This document shows, one piece after another, positions 36,491 to 44,846 of a DNA stretch of 64,000 nt. Source of the DNA: an uncultured Paracoccaceae bacterium. Its GTDB lineage: Bacteria; Pseudomonadota; Alphaproteobacteria; Rhodobacterales; Rhodobacteraceae. The notes beneath the pieces were generated by a model that did not search any database, was not told the origin of the DNA, and saw nothing but the letters and a program-made list of their open reading frames with translations. The stretch is from assembly GCA_938002605.1 (NCBI GenBank), contig CALLAF010000017.1:1-64000 (forward strand). Reading direction: 5' to 3'. The position numbers were made by a program, and so were the translations under genes. Within the stretch, counting starts at the first letter, position 1. Every line of letters begins with the position of its first letter.

Positions 36491-37366
36491 ATGTTCACAG
36501 TCACACTTTTGACGAGCCCAACAAATCGCAACCTTGAATTGGCGCTGGTCGAGAATCTGCGCAACGCTTGGGGTGGCGGTGATGCGGTCTGGCTGTCTAT
36601 TGATGAGGCCGCTGAATTTGCGGTGGCACAACTGCCCGATAATCAGTGGGACGTCTGGAATGATCTGCAAGCCGCAGGTGTCGATTTGATTGTTCAACCT
36701 ACTGAAAATCGGCGTAAAAAGATGCTTTTGGCCGACATGGATAGCACCATGATCGAACAAGAATGCATCGATGAATTGGCCGCAGAGGCTGGTGTTGGCC
36801 CGCGCGTGGCGGACATCACTGCGCGCGCCATGAACGGCGAACTGGATTTCAACGAAGCCCTCACCGAACGCGTTGGCTTGCTAACGGGCCTCTCTGAAGC
36901 CGTGATCGATAAAGTCCTTGAAGAACGAATTACATTGATGCCGGGCGGTCGCGCCCTGCTGGCGACGATGAAGGCAAATGGCGCTTATGCCGCGCTGGTA
37001 TCCGGCGGGTTCACTGCTTTTACAGCACGAATCGCCAGTGAATTGGGTTTTGATGAAAACCGGGCAAACACGCTGCTGGTCGCGAACGGCAAACTGACCG
37101 GCGCACCCGGCCTGCCGATCTTGGGCAAAGCGGCCAAGGTGACCGCGCTTGAAGAAATCACCGCGAAATTGGGCATTGCCGAGTCTGACGTGCTGGCTGT
37201 GGGCGATGGCGCCAATGATCTGGGCATGCTGGGGCGGGCAGGCACAGGTGTTGCATTACACGCCAAACCATCCGTGCAAAAAGAATGTGATGTCCGGGTC
37301 AACCATGGTGATCTGACGGCACTGTTATACCTGCAAGGCTATGCGCGAGATCAGTTTGTAATCTAG
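36491..37366 (+). CDS. serB: Phosphoserine phosphatase
   Basis: The product has 291 residues from ATG 36491 (GGAAAC upstream); the longer frame from 36407 runs into the serC leader. The HAD nucleophile motif DMDSTMIEQECIDELA is at about 82-97, followed by SGGFTAFT and the metal motif VGDGANDLGMLGRAGTGVA. An ACT-like N-terminal region precedes the HAD core. It performs the last step of serine synthesis and is divergent from serC. Confidence 0.95.
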   Translation: MFTVTLLTSPTNRNLELALVENLRNAWGGGDAVWLSIDEAAEFAVAQLPDNQWDVWNDLQAAGVDLIVQPTENRRKKMLLADMDSTMIEQECIDELAAEAGVGPRVADITARAMNGELDFNEALTERVGLLTGLSEAVIDKVLEERITLMPGGRALLATMKANGAYAALVSGGFTAFTARIASELGFDENRANTLLVANGKLTGAPGLPILGKAAKVTALEEITAKLGIAESDVLAVGDGANDLGMLGRAGTGVALHAKPSVQKECDVRVNHGDLTALLYLQGYARDQFVI

Positions 37367-37477
37367 CTGTGATGTCCGAGACTGATTGCAGGTTATTTAT
37401 TTGCTTGCTTGCTATCTGTCGTTGAGGCGGCAGCTATGCCATAAGACCTTGCATATGACGCGAATTCTGCGCCAGAT

Positions 37478-38605
37478 ATGCCTATGAAAAAAGATTTAAA
37501 ACCTGCCTCTATCGCCGCGCATGCCGCTGGTGCGCTTGACCCGCAATCGGGCGGCGTTGTGCCTGCCTTGCAGCCATCGACCACGTTTATGCGTGACGAA
37601 AATTATGACCTGCTGCGTGCCGATAACATCTACTCACGTGACAATTCAGACAATCTGCGTCAGGCTGAACAGGTTTTGCAGCGGCTTGAAGGGGCGGCTG
37701 ATACGTTACTATTCCCATCGGGGATGGCTGCGATTGCTGCGGTGTTCCGGACCCTGCCCAATGGTGCGACGGCCATTCTGCAATCCGGTATCTACTGGGG
37801 GACAACCGCGTGGATTCGCGATTTTTGCGCGCGGCGCGAAATTACATTGATTGAGGTGGACGTGCCTGAGCTTGCACAGGCCTGCGCCACCCATAACCCC
37901 GCCCTGGTGTTCATTGAAACGCCATCAAATCCTTGGCTGAAATCCGTGGATATCCGGGCGCTTTCTGAGACGACTAAAGCCACATTGGTTGTCGATGCGA
38001 CCGCCGCGACGCCGATCTTAATGCAACCACTTGCGCTTGGCGCGGACATCGTGATGCATTCGGCAACCAAAGGGATCAACGGGCATTCGGATGTGCTGGC
38101 AGGCGTGCTGTCGACAGGTAAACCTGACGCTGACATATGGAAAGATATCCGCGCGGATCGCAAAGGCGCGGGTGCTATTCTGGGCCCGTTTGAAGCATGG
38201 CTGCTGACCCGGGCAATGCGCACACTGCCGCTGCGGGTTGAGCGGATGACGCAGAATGCCCAAGCATTGGCTGAACATCTGTTTGATCACCCGCAAGTCG
38301 CAGATGTGTTCTACCCCGGCCTGCCGCACCACCCCGGTCATGATATCGCGAAACGACAAATGACGGGCGGTTTTGGCGGGTTGCTGTCGGTGCTGGTGAA
38401 GGGCGACAAGCAAGATGCGTTACGCGTTGTCGGGAAGCTGCAACTGTTCCTGCGCGCCACGTCACTCGGCGGGGTCGAAAGCCTTGTTGAGCACCGCCAC
38501 ACAATTGAGCCACACACAGGCATCCCCGAAAACCTGATCCGCGTGTCTGTCGGTATCGAAGATATCGGCGATTTGATTGCGGATTGGGATCAGGCGTTGG
38601 GGTGA
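37478..38605 (+). CDS. metC: Cystathionine beta-lyase (Cys/Met metabolism PLP enzyme)
   Basis: The 375-residue protein of the Cys/Met-metabolism PLP family has PSTTFMRDENY, IYSRDNSDNLRQAE, FPSGMAAIAA, the PLP-lysine motif HSATKGINGHSD (Lys at about 198) and the C-terminal LVEHRHTIEPHTGIPENLIRVSVGIE. It is likely cystathionine beta-lyase, although cystathionine gamma-synthase or another family member is possible. ATG 37484 is an alternative start. The upstream 111 bases show no SAM riboswitch that I can recognise. Confidence 0.85.
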   Translation: MPMKKDLKPASIAAHAAGALDPQSGGVVPALQPSTTFMRDENYDLLRADNIYSRDNSDNLRQAEQVLQRLEGAADTLLFPSGMAAIAAVFRTLPNGATAILQSGIYWGTTAWIRDFCARREITLIEVDVPELAQACATHNPALVFIETPSNPWLKSVDIRALSETTKATLVVDATAATPILMQPLALGADIVMHSATKGINGHSDVLAGVLSTGKPDADIWKDIRADRKGAGAILGPFEAWLLTRAMRTLPLRVERMTQNAQALAEHLFDHPQVADVFYPGLPHHPGHDIAKRQMTGGFGGLLSVLVKGDKQDALRVVGKLQLFLRATSLGGVESLVEHRHTIEPHTGIPENLIRVSVGIEDIGDLIADWDQALG

Positions 38606-38610
38606 ATGTA

Positions 38611-39060
38611 ATGGAATGCATCGAACATCCAGCGGTGACCTCAATTGAACAATTGAGGTACTTGCGTACATTAAAAGTTTCACCTGTCACGGGGACTTTG
38701 TTGGAAGTTCACGTTGCTGGTGGAGAGGTCTTGGATAATCCTCACGCGGTTGCGGGCATTCATAACGTACGTTCGATTAGTATTCCGAAAAAGTCAGACA
38801 TCTATTCCTTCAAATTCGCTAACTTTATTAGCTATAGTGTGACCGACGAAATGTTCATTCAAACGGTTACAGAAGAGGTTTTCATAGGAGGACGAATACG
38901 CATCTATTCAAAATCCCACTTCTTAGATTGTGTATCTAGTGCTACGTGGGCGACGTCAGAATTCCCTGGGCGACTGTTACATTTCCAATTGAACACGCTT
39001 GATCACACCATTGACGTGGTGACCGTCAATCCTCCGCATATAGAAGTTTATCAAGACTAA
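38611..39060 (+). CDS. Hypothetical protein
   Basis: The 149-residue product starts at ATG 38611, five bases after metC. I do not recognise a family. It has no signal peptide and no obvious membrane segment, and is rich in beta-type alternation (KVSPVTGTLLEVHVAGGEVL; HFQLNTLDHTIDVVTVNPP). Its codon use is visibly more AT-rich than its neighbours, which suggests recent acquisition. A start at GTG 38599 is also possible. Confidence 0.6.
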   Translation: MECIEHPAVTSIEQLRYLRTLKVSPVTGTLLEVHVAGGEVLDNPHAVAGIHNVRSISIPKKSDIYSFKFANFISYSVTDEMFIQTVTEEVFIGGRIRIYSKSHFLDCVSSATWATSEFPGRLLHFQLNTLDHTIDVVTVNPPHIEVYQD

Positions 39061-39129
39061 ATTATTGAGGCCACCTGCACGGAATATATTCGAAATACTC
39101 GTTGCAGATCAAAACTTATACGAAAAAAA

Positions 39130-39148
39130 CCCGGGCATAGAGCCCGGG
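39130..39148 (+). other. Perfect 7-bp hairpin before the small ORF
   Basis: CCCGGGC and GCCCGGG enclose a five-base ATAGA loop, 11 bases before a strong SD. The stem could act as a terminator for the gene at 38611 or as a leader structure for the ORF at 39173. There is no clear T-tract after it. Confidence 0.5.
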
Positions 39149-39172
39149 CAAGTCCAACAGGGAGGTGGTGAT

Positions 39173-39265
39173 ATGAACCGATCACCTGCGGTATTCTTGG
39201 GCCCGGTCACATGCAGGGGGAGGAGCCATGCGACCGGGGCTTTGCCTTATGCCACTAATCTATAA
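39173..39265 (+). CDS. Possible 30-residue small protein
   Basis: A 30-codon ORF (MNRSPAVFLGPVTCRGRS, ending ATNL) is preceded eight to twelve bases upstream by GGGAGGTGG, a strong SD. Most of its coding sequence lies within a large hairpin (39201-39240), so it may be a regulatory leader or sRNA rather than a functional peptide. Its last codons overlap the 3' end of the convergent response-regulator gene. Function is unknown. Confidence 0.4.
   Translation: MNRSPAVFLGPVTCRGRSHATGALPYATNL
39201..39240 (+). other. Long hairpin with GGGGGAGGAG loop
   Basis: CCCGGTC plus CATG on the 5' side pair with CATG plus GACCGGG on the 3' side, leaving a purine-rich SD-like loop. TTTGCCTT follows. It lies at the convergent junction with the response-regulator gene and could serve as a terminator, but an exposed GGAGG loop is unusual for a plain terminator. 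Confidence 0.5.
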
Positions 39266-39933
39266 CCACCAGATTCGGTCACAAGAAGGCGTGCATTTGA
39301 CGGATCTGGTTCTATTTTTTGGCGAAGACGGTAAATATGTGTCTCTAATGTGTGCGTGGTCACGCCGGCATTATAGCCCCACACCTCGTGCAAAAGCACG
39401 TCGCGGGCCACGACACCTTCTGTCGAACGGTACAGGAATTTGAGAATATTGGTCTCTTTTTCAGTGAGCCGAACCTTCTTGTCGTCTTCTGTTACCAGCA
39501 TTTTTTGCGCTGGTTTGAACGTATAGTGCCCCAGTTGGAAAACGGCATCTTCAGACTGTTCATGCGCGCGCAGTTGGCTGCGGATCCGCGCGAGAAGCAC
39601 GGGGAACTTGAACGGTTTGCTGACATAATCATTCGCACCAGCATCAAGACCCAGAATTGTGTCTGCGTCGCTGTCTTGCGCGGTTAACATCAAAATCGGG
39701 CATTTTACGCCTTGTTTGCGCATCACGCGGCACAATTCACGCCCATCGGTGTCGGGTAGGCCGACATCAAGGATCATCAGATCGTACAGCCCTTCTTTGG
39801 CTTTCACCATCGCGCTGGCGCCGTCGTCGGCCTCGAATACGTCGAAATCTTCGGTCATGAGCAACTGCTCACCCAATGCTTCGCGCAGATCGTCATCGTC
39901 GTCGACCAGCAATATTTTCTTGAGTTGTCCCAT
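39247..39933 (-). CDS. OmpR-family response regulator (CenR-like)
   Basis: The 228-residue protein has a receiver domain (acidic pocket DDDDD near 12-16, phospho-Asp in LMILDVGLPD at about 56, switch Lys in VSKPFKFP) and a winged-helix DNA-binding domain (RLTEKETNILKFLYRS, HTLETHIYRLRQKIE). The sequence style closely matches CenR, the envelope regulator conserved in Rhodobacteraceae, but I rate that as likely rather than certain. No kinase gene is adjacent. Confidence 0.88.
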   Translation of the reverse strand: MGQLKKILLVDDDDDLREALGEQLLMTEDFDVFEADDGASAMVKAKEGLYDLMILDVGLPDTDGRELCRVMRKQGVKCPILMLTAQDSDADTILGLDAGANDYVSKPFKFPVLLARIRSQLRAHEQSEDAVFQLGHYTFKPAQKMLVTEDDKKVRLTEKETNILKFLYRSTEGVVARDVLLHEVWGYNAGVTTHTLETHIYRLRQKIEPDPSNARLLVTESGGYRLVA

Positions 39934-40089
39934 GACATGCTCCTTCGTTACCCACTAGAAATGTGCCTTTGATACGCATGAGACAAGGTTTTCCGTCAAA
40001 CTTTCACACGGACGTGTGACTAAACGTGCAAATGTTTCACTTTGCTTCAAAACGGGGTATCTGTTCGTGGATAAAGTGGGGTGCGACGT

Positions 40090-41166
40090 ATGGATTTTTC
40101 ACCGGATATTACAGAACGGCTGGCACGGGCCCGTGCCGATTTGCGCATGGGCGTGCCAATTGTACTGGACGGCGGCGCGGTTATTCTGGCGGCGGAAACG
40201 CTGACGGGGGCGCGGCTCGCGGCGTTGCGCGCGTTGGGGGGGGATCCGGTGCTGGCCGTGACAAGCTGGCGGGCGCAGACGCTAAAGGCGCGCGCTTATG
40301 ATGGCGATGTGGCGCGCATTTTGCTGCCCGGTGATGCGTCGCTTGCGTGGGTGCAGTCGATCGCGGACCCTGCTGACGACCTGCGTGCTCCAATGAAAGG
40401 GCCCCTGCAAACCCAACGCGAAGGTGGGGCAGATTTGCACCGCGCGGCAATCGCGCTGACCAAGGCCGCACGCCTGATGCCTGCCGCGATTGTCCTTCCG
40501 ATCCCGGACCCCGCGAATTTTGCGCAAACCCATAACTTGACCTTGGTGCCCGCGGATGCAGCGATTGACGACGCTCTTAGCCCGCTAGACCCAATTATTA
40601 GCGCGCGCCTGCCACTGTCCGTATCAGAGGCTGGCCGTCTTCATATTTTTCGGCCTGATGATGGGGCCGAAGAACATTATGCCGTTGAAATCGGCAAACC
40701 GGATCGCAGCACACCCGTATTGTCGCGCCTGCATTCGGCCTGTTTTACCGGGGATCTTTTGGGGTCGTTGAAATGCGACTGCGGCCCGCAGTTGCGCGGT
40801 GCGCTGGCGCAGATGGGGGCAGAGGGCGCGGGTGTCTTGCTCTATCTGAACCAAGAAGGGCGCGGGATTGGCCTTGCCAACAAAATGCGCGCCTATTCGT
40901 TACAAGATCAGGGGTTTGATACCGTCGAGGCAAATCACCGCTTGGGGTTTGAGGACGACGAGCGCGATTTTCGGATCGGTGCCGAGATATTAAAACGGAT
41001 GGGGTTCTCAGAGACCCGGTTGCTGACGAACAACCCCGCCAAGGTCGCCCGCATGGAAAGCTGCGGGATCGCCGTTGTCGAACGGGTGCCGCTGAAGGTT
41101 GGTGAAAACGTACATAACCACGATTACCTTGCGACGAAGGCCGCGAAATCAGGGCATCTATTGTAA
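40090..41166 (+). CDS. ribA: GTP cyclohydrolase II
   Basis: The product has 358 residues from ATG 40090; GTG 40081 is an alternative. The C-terminal half (about 180-358) is a full RibA domain: [22 protein letters not shown] with the zinc cysteines, [14 protein letters not shown] and [14 protein letters not shown]. The N-terminal 170 residues resemble a degenerate RibB-like domain without its acidic active-site motif. It opens the GTP ring at the start of riboflavin synthesis. It stands alone rather than in a rib operon. Confidence 0.92.
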   Translation: MDFSPDITERLARARADLRMGVPIVLDGGAVILAAETLTGARLAALRALGGDPVLAVTSWRAQTLKARAYDGDVARILLPGDASLAWVQSIADPADDLRAPMKGPLQTQREGGADLHRAAIALTKAARLMPAAIVLPIPDPANFAQTHNLTLVPADAAIDDALSPLDPIISARLPLSVSEAGRLHIFRPDDGAEEHYAVEIGKPDRSTPVLSRLHSACFTGDLLGSLKCDCGPQLRGALAQMGAEGAGVLLYLNQEGRGIGLANKMRAYSLQDQGFDTVEANHRLGFEDDERDFRIGAEILKRMGFSETRLLTNNPAKVARMESCGIAVVERVPLKVGENVHNHDYLATKAAKSGHLL

Positions 41167-41217
41167 TTTAACTGAACTGTTTGTTTGCTTTTGGCATAGC
41201 CGCTGGATCTTGGGGTC

Positions 41218-41427
41218 TTAAGTATTGCGACCAGCAAGCTCACGCACCTCAGTGCCGAGGCGGGTTATGAACACCCCGTCGCCACGTTTTTCTGCCAAAC
41301 GTAATTTGATCAAAAGGGAAGCTTCGGGGTCCAGATTGCTCGGAGTTTCGGTACACAAGTGTGGACACCTTAAGCGTGCTAATTCGTTTGGTTCTAGGGT
41401 CTTCAAAATTTCTAATGCTAAGTTCAT
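41218..41427 (-). CDS. Small hypothetical protein, possibly winged-helix-like
   Basis: The 69-residue product includes ASLLIKLRLAEKRGDGVFITRLGTEVREL, which has the rhythm of a winged-helix wing (low similarity). The SD is weak. It lies alone in the ribA-L,D-transpeptidase gap, in AT-richer DNA. An antisense 72-codon frame on the plus strand is the alternative reading and looks less protein-like. Confidence 0.45.
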   Translation of the reverse strand: MNLALEILKTLEPNELARLRCPHLCTETPSNLDPEASLLIKLRLAEKRGDGVFITRLGTEVRELAGRNT

Positions 41428-41605
41428 AAAGATCGCACTCTAATATAATGAACACATAAAAGTGATTGGCTTCCGATCTTATACGGAAGGCAGGTTCGTT
41501 TCCGTCGCATTGAGATTGAATAAATCGATATTTTTTATATTGACGCTTTTTATCGTCTCTTTAGTCCGCAGTTGCCGTGAAAAGGGCAGTTTGTTAACAG
41601 GTTTT

Positions 41606-42100
41606 ATGAAGCTCGATGACCTCGTTTTGACCCGCACCCACACCCGTTTTATGAACCGTCGCTTTGCGTGTACGATTGGCCGAGGTGGTTTGACGGATAC
41701 AAAATGTGAGGGGGACGGCGCGACCCCACGCGGTACCCATAAGATTGTCGATATGCTGTACCGGGCCGATAGGATGGTCCGACCTAACGATTGGGCCCGT
41801 GCGATTGGGCCACATGATCTATGGTCGGATGATGTGTCTGATTCCGCTTATAATCACATGGTGCGCGCACCGCATGGTTTTAACCATGAACGCTTGCGCC
41901 GTGCGGACCCGATGTATGATCTGATTTTGATTACCGATTGGAACTATCCGAATGCCACGCCGGGCAAAGGCTCTGCAATCTTTATTCATCAATGGCGCGG
42001 GCCGGGGCGGCCGACGGCGGGCTGTGTTGCGTTTCGGCGTGATCATTTGCGGTGGATTGCGCAAAGGATCACGCGTGGGTCACGGCTTGTTATCGCATAG
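41606..42100 (+). CDS. L,D-transpeptidase (YkuD-type) family protein
   Basis: The product has about 164 residues from Met (MKLDDLVLTRTHTRFMNRR). The catalytic signature HQWRGPGRPTAGCVAFRR at the C-terminus gives the His-x(10-12)-x-GC-x-x-R pattern of L,D-transpeptidases, with Cys as nucleophile. The frame continues upstream to 41462 and would add a hydrophobic segment (IFFILTLFIVSLV) that could serve as a membrane anchor, so the longer form is possible. It should cross-link peptidoglycan or attach proteins to it. Confidence 0.82.
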   Translation: MKLDDLVLTRTHTRFMNRRFACTIGRGGLTDTKCEGDGATPRGTHKIVDMLYRADRMVRPNDWARAIGPHDLWSDDVSDSAYNHMVRAPHGFNHERLRRADPMYDLILITDWNYPNATPGKGSAIFIHQWRGPGRPTAGCVAFRRDHLRWIAQRITRGSRLVIA

Positions 42101-42163
42101 CCGGTGGACCTTGGGCTATGTATGGTGCGACACGGAACGCAGACAACCGAAAGATTAGACGAG

Positions 42164-42646
42164 ATGACACCAGAAGAGATTGCGGCACTTCCTTATCGCC
42201 CATGCGTCGGTATTATGCTTGCCAATACGCGCGGCCATATTTTTGTAGGTCAGCGTATTGATCGCGACACGGACGCTTGGCAGATGCCGCAAGGTGGTGT
42301 TGATCCGGGCGAAAACACCTATGATGCCGCGCTGCGCGAGTTGGAAGAAGAAACCGGAGTGACGCCAAATTTGGTCAGCCTCGATGGCGAATGCCCGGGG
42401 CTGATCCCCTATGATTTGCCACATGATCTTGTTCCTAAAATTTGGAAGGGCCGGTTCCGCGGTCAAGAACAAAAATGGTATTTGCTGCGCTATCACGGGG
42501 CCGACGATCAGGTGAATATCGTAACCAGACAGCCCGAGTTTTCTGAATGGAAATGGATTCCACCGGTTGAGTTGGTAGAAGCAATCGTGCCGTTCAAGCG
42601 GGCGGTTTATGCACAGGTCTTGGATGCGTTCCAAGAAAAATTGTGA
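42164..42646 (+). CDS. rppH: RNA pyrophosphohydrolase
   Basis: The 160-residue Nudix hydrolase starts at ATG 42164 ([16 protein letters not shown]). The frame opens at 42104 but the 20 extra residues are not family-like. The Nudix box [20 protein letters not shown] is complete (GGV plus REL-EEE), and WQMPQGG with KWYLLRYHG follows the RppH pattern. RppH removes pyrophosphate from 5' triphosphate RNA ends to start decay. Its stop overlaps the start of the next frame. Confidence 0.93.
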   Translation: MTPEEIAALPYRPCVGIMLANTRGHIFVGQRIDRDTDAWQMPQGGVDPGENTYDAALRELEEETGVTPNLVSLDGECPGLIPYDLPHDLVPKIWKGRFRGQEQKWYLLRYHGADDQVNIVTRQPEFSEWKWIPPVELVEAIVPFKRAVYAQVLDAFQEKL

Positions 42647-42651
42647 CGGGA

Positions 42652-43128
42652 ATGGCCCGTATGATGAAATCAATCTTACTAGCTGCTGCGATTGCAATGA
42701 CTGCCGGACAGGCGCAGGCGCTTCGCTGTATTGCGCCTGATCCATTGCGTACATTTTCGCAAATCGCAGCCGCGCCCGAAGATTACTATGTACTTTACGG
42801 GCTGCTGACGTTTGATGAGGCGAAATTGCCTGTCGGATTACGCGAGATGGGGGCCGGGCTACCCGCACCAATTGCCGCACAGTTTCGCGGAAAAGGGCTG
42901 ACGCAAGCTGGCTTTACGTCGGATTACATCAGCCCGGTGACCTTGCAGATCGATTGTATGACGAACTATTGCGGTACGGCGCAAAGCGGGATTGATGCGC
43001 TTTACTTTGTACGTGCAGACCCAACGCCTGTGACAATGGTTGCGTCCCCATGTCGGGAATGGATTTTTCCAGAACCTACACAAGCGGTGTTGGATCAACT
43101 GACCGCTTGCATGCAGGGCGGCTGCTAA
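42652..43128 (+). CDS. Secreted protein of unknown function
   Basis: The product has about 158 residues with a signal peptide (MMKSILLAAAIAMTAGQAQA) and about seven cysteines in the mature part (LRCIAPD, LQIDCMTNYCG, SPCREW, TACMQGGC), so disulfides are likely. I do not recognise a family. The start may be at 42643 (GTG overlapping the rppH stop), 42652 or 42661. It is convergent with the lytic transglycosylase and overlaps its end by four bases. Confidence 0.65.
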   Translation: MARMMKSILLAAAIAMTAGQAQALRCIAPDPLRTFSQIAAAPEDYYVLYGLLTFDEAKLPVGLREMGAGLPAPIAAQFRGKGLTQAGFTSDYISPVTLQIDCMTNYCGTAQSGIDALYFVRADPTPVTMVASPCREWIFPEPTQAVLDQLTACMQGGC

Positions 43129-44309
43129 CGTAGCCGTTCCAACAAAGAAAGCGATGGGTGGCCGTCTTGCGGCAACCCTTGTGATGCCTGATACGCCCGA
43201 ATAGCGCGGCGTGAATTCGGACCGATTTGGCCATCCACCCCACCCGTTGAATATCCGGCATCGGTCAGGCGCTGTTGCAGTTCTCGCCGTTCGGCACGCC
43301 GCAAACGTCGCTCATCAGCAGGCCATTGCGCGCGCAAGGCGTCCATGCCGCGAATGCGGTCACCCAGATGGCCAACACCGATGATATAGGCTTCGGCGTT
43401 ATTATAACGGGAAATCACATCGTAATTGCGGAACACCAGAAAGGCGGGGCCGCCCGCCCCAGTGGGTGTGATCAGTGATGCATCGCCGTAGTTCGCAACT
43501 GCGCGCCCGTTGACATCGCCAACACCAAGCTGCGCCCAAGCGGCCGGGCTGCGGGTCACGGTGCGCCCGGTTTGGCTATAATCAAACCCACGTGGAAGCA
43601 GCACTTCAACACCCCAAGGTTGGCCCTGTTGCCAGCCAAACCGTCGGAAATAAGCAGCCGTAGAGGCGAGCGCATCGCTTGGGTCATCAGCCCAAATGTC
43701 GCGGCGTCCGTCGCCTGTGAAATCTACGGCATAGGCTTCGTAGGATGTAGGGATAAACTGCGTGTGCCCCATCGCCCCGGCCCATGACCCTGTCATGTTT
43801 TGTGGCGCGACGTCACCATTTTGCAAAATCTTCAGCGCTGCAATGAGCTGCCCTTCAAAGAACCGCCCGCGACGGCCGTCATAGGCCAATGTTGCGAGGG
43901 TCGAGATCAGCGGTGTGCTGCCGCGCCGCTGGCCATAGTTGCTTTCCATGCCCCAAACCGCCAACACAACGTGCGGTTCGACGGCATAGGTGGCCTCGAT
44001 CCGGGACAAAAGCCGCCCGTGCTGGCGCAGCATATCACGCCCGTTGCTGACCCGCGCATCTGAAGCGGCGGTGCTCATGTAATCGGCCAATGGTTTCACG
44101 AACTCGGCTTGATTGCGGTCCCGGTCGATACTGTCTTGAAGATATTGCGCGCCTTGAAACGCGGCATCAAACGTGCGGTTTGAAATGCCTTGTGCGTTTG
44201 CGCGGGCTCGAAAATTTGCGATCCATGTTGCAAATCCACGCGCATCGGCAAAAGCCGGGGTCGCCATGGTTGCGGCGCTGGCCGTCATAAGAAATTGTCT
44301 GCGATCCAT
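43125..44309 (-). CDS. Lytic murein transglycosylase (MltB-like) with peptidoglycan-binding domain
   Basis: The product has 394 residues from ATG 44309 with a twin-arginine-like signal (MDRRQFLMTASAATMATPAF); the longer frame to 44369 is not supported. The SLT_2 domain shows VLAVWGMESNYGQRRGSTPL, with Glu as the catalytic acid, and GAMGHTQFIPTSYEAYAVDF. A C-terminal PG_binding_1 repeat (LQQRLTDAGYSTGGVDGQIG, RRAIRAYQ) ends the protein. It cleaves glycan strands in the periplasm. Confidence 0.92.
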   Translation of the reverse strand: MDRRQFLMTASAATMATPAFADARGFATWIANFRARANAQGISNRTFDAAFQGAQYLQDSIDRDRNQAEFVKPLADYMSTAASDARVSNGRDMLRQHGRLLSRIEATYAVEPHVVLAVWGMESNYGQRRGSTPLISTLATLAYDGRRGRFFEGQLIAALKILQNGDVAPQNMTGSWAGAMGHTQFIPTSYEAYAVDFTGDGRRDIWADDPSDALASTAAYFRRFGWQQGQPWGVEVLLPRGFDYSQTGRTVTRSPAAWAQLGVGDVNGRAVANYGDASLITPTGAGGPAFLVFRNYDVISRYNNAEAYIIGVGHLGDRIRGMDALRAQWPADERRLRRAERRELQQRLTDAGYSTGGVDGQIGPNSRRAIRAYQASQGLPQDGHPSLSLLERLR

Positions 44310-44450
44310 CTGCTTGGCCTCTTTGTTTTGACCGCAACCTAGCGCAGTCTTGTGGGGTGCGACAATCACCTTTGCGCCAAATGTCAGTTTTGGTCAGTAA
44401 TGCGCGCACGCTCTATAGGCAGGGACGCAGGCGGCCCGTATGATCACGAT

Positions 44451-44846
44451 ATGAAACCGATTGTGAACCCCAAGGTACAAGCCGCCTTTGATACTTTCCC
44501 CGTTGCGGCGCGTGAAACGGCGATGATCTTGCGCGATTTGATTTTTGACGAGGCGGGGCAGAATGACGCCGTTGGCGTGCTGGAAGAGACATTGAAGTGG
44601 GGGCAGCCAGCCTATTTAACCTCGGCAAGTAAATCCGGCACGACGCTGCGGATCGGTCTCCCAAAATCAGGGGGCTGCGCGATCTACGCACATTGCGCGA
44701 CCACTGTGATCAGCAAATATGCAGAAACATTCGCAGGACTCGATATGATCGAAGGAAATCGCGCCGTGCATTTCGCCACGGTAGGCGATGTCGTGCCAGA
44801 CCGCCTACGACTGCTGATCCGGCACGCGCTGACCTATCATCTTTAG
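44451..44846 (+). CDS. DUF1801-type protein
   Basis: The 131-residue product starts at ATG 44451 (MKPIVNPKVQAAFDTFPVAA). It contains LKWGQPAYLTSASKSGTTLRI and GLPKSGGCAIYAHCATTVIS, matching the DUF1801 (YdhG/YjbR-like) fold of small soluble proteins of unknown function. The open frame back to 44352 overlaps the upstream promoter region and is not used. Its stop overlaps the rnr stop by four bases, convergent. Confidence 0.78.
   Translation: MKPIVNPKVQAAFDTFPVAARETAMILRDLIFDEAGQNDAVGVLEETLKWGQPAYLTSASKSGTTLRIGLPKSGGCAIYAHCATTVISKYAETFAGLDMIEGNRAVHFATVGDVVPDRLRLLIRHALTYHL

Noticed and set aside
37367-37477. SAM-type riboswitch before metC
   Set aside because: I could not find the conserved SAM-II core or a convincing pseudoknot in this 111-base gap.
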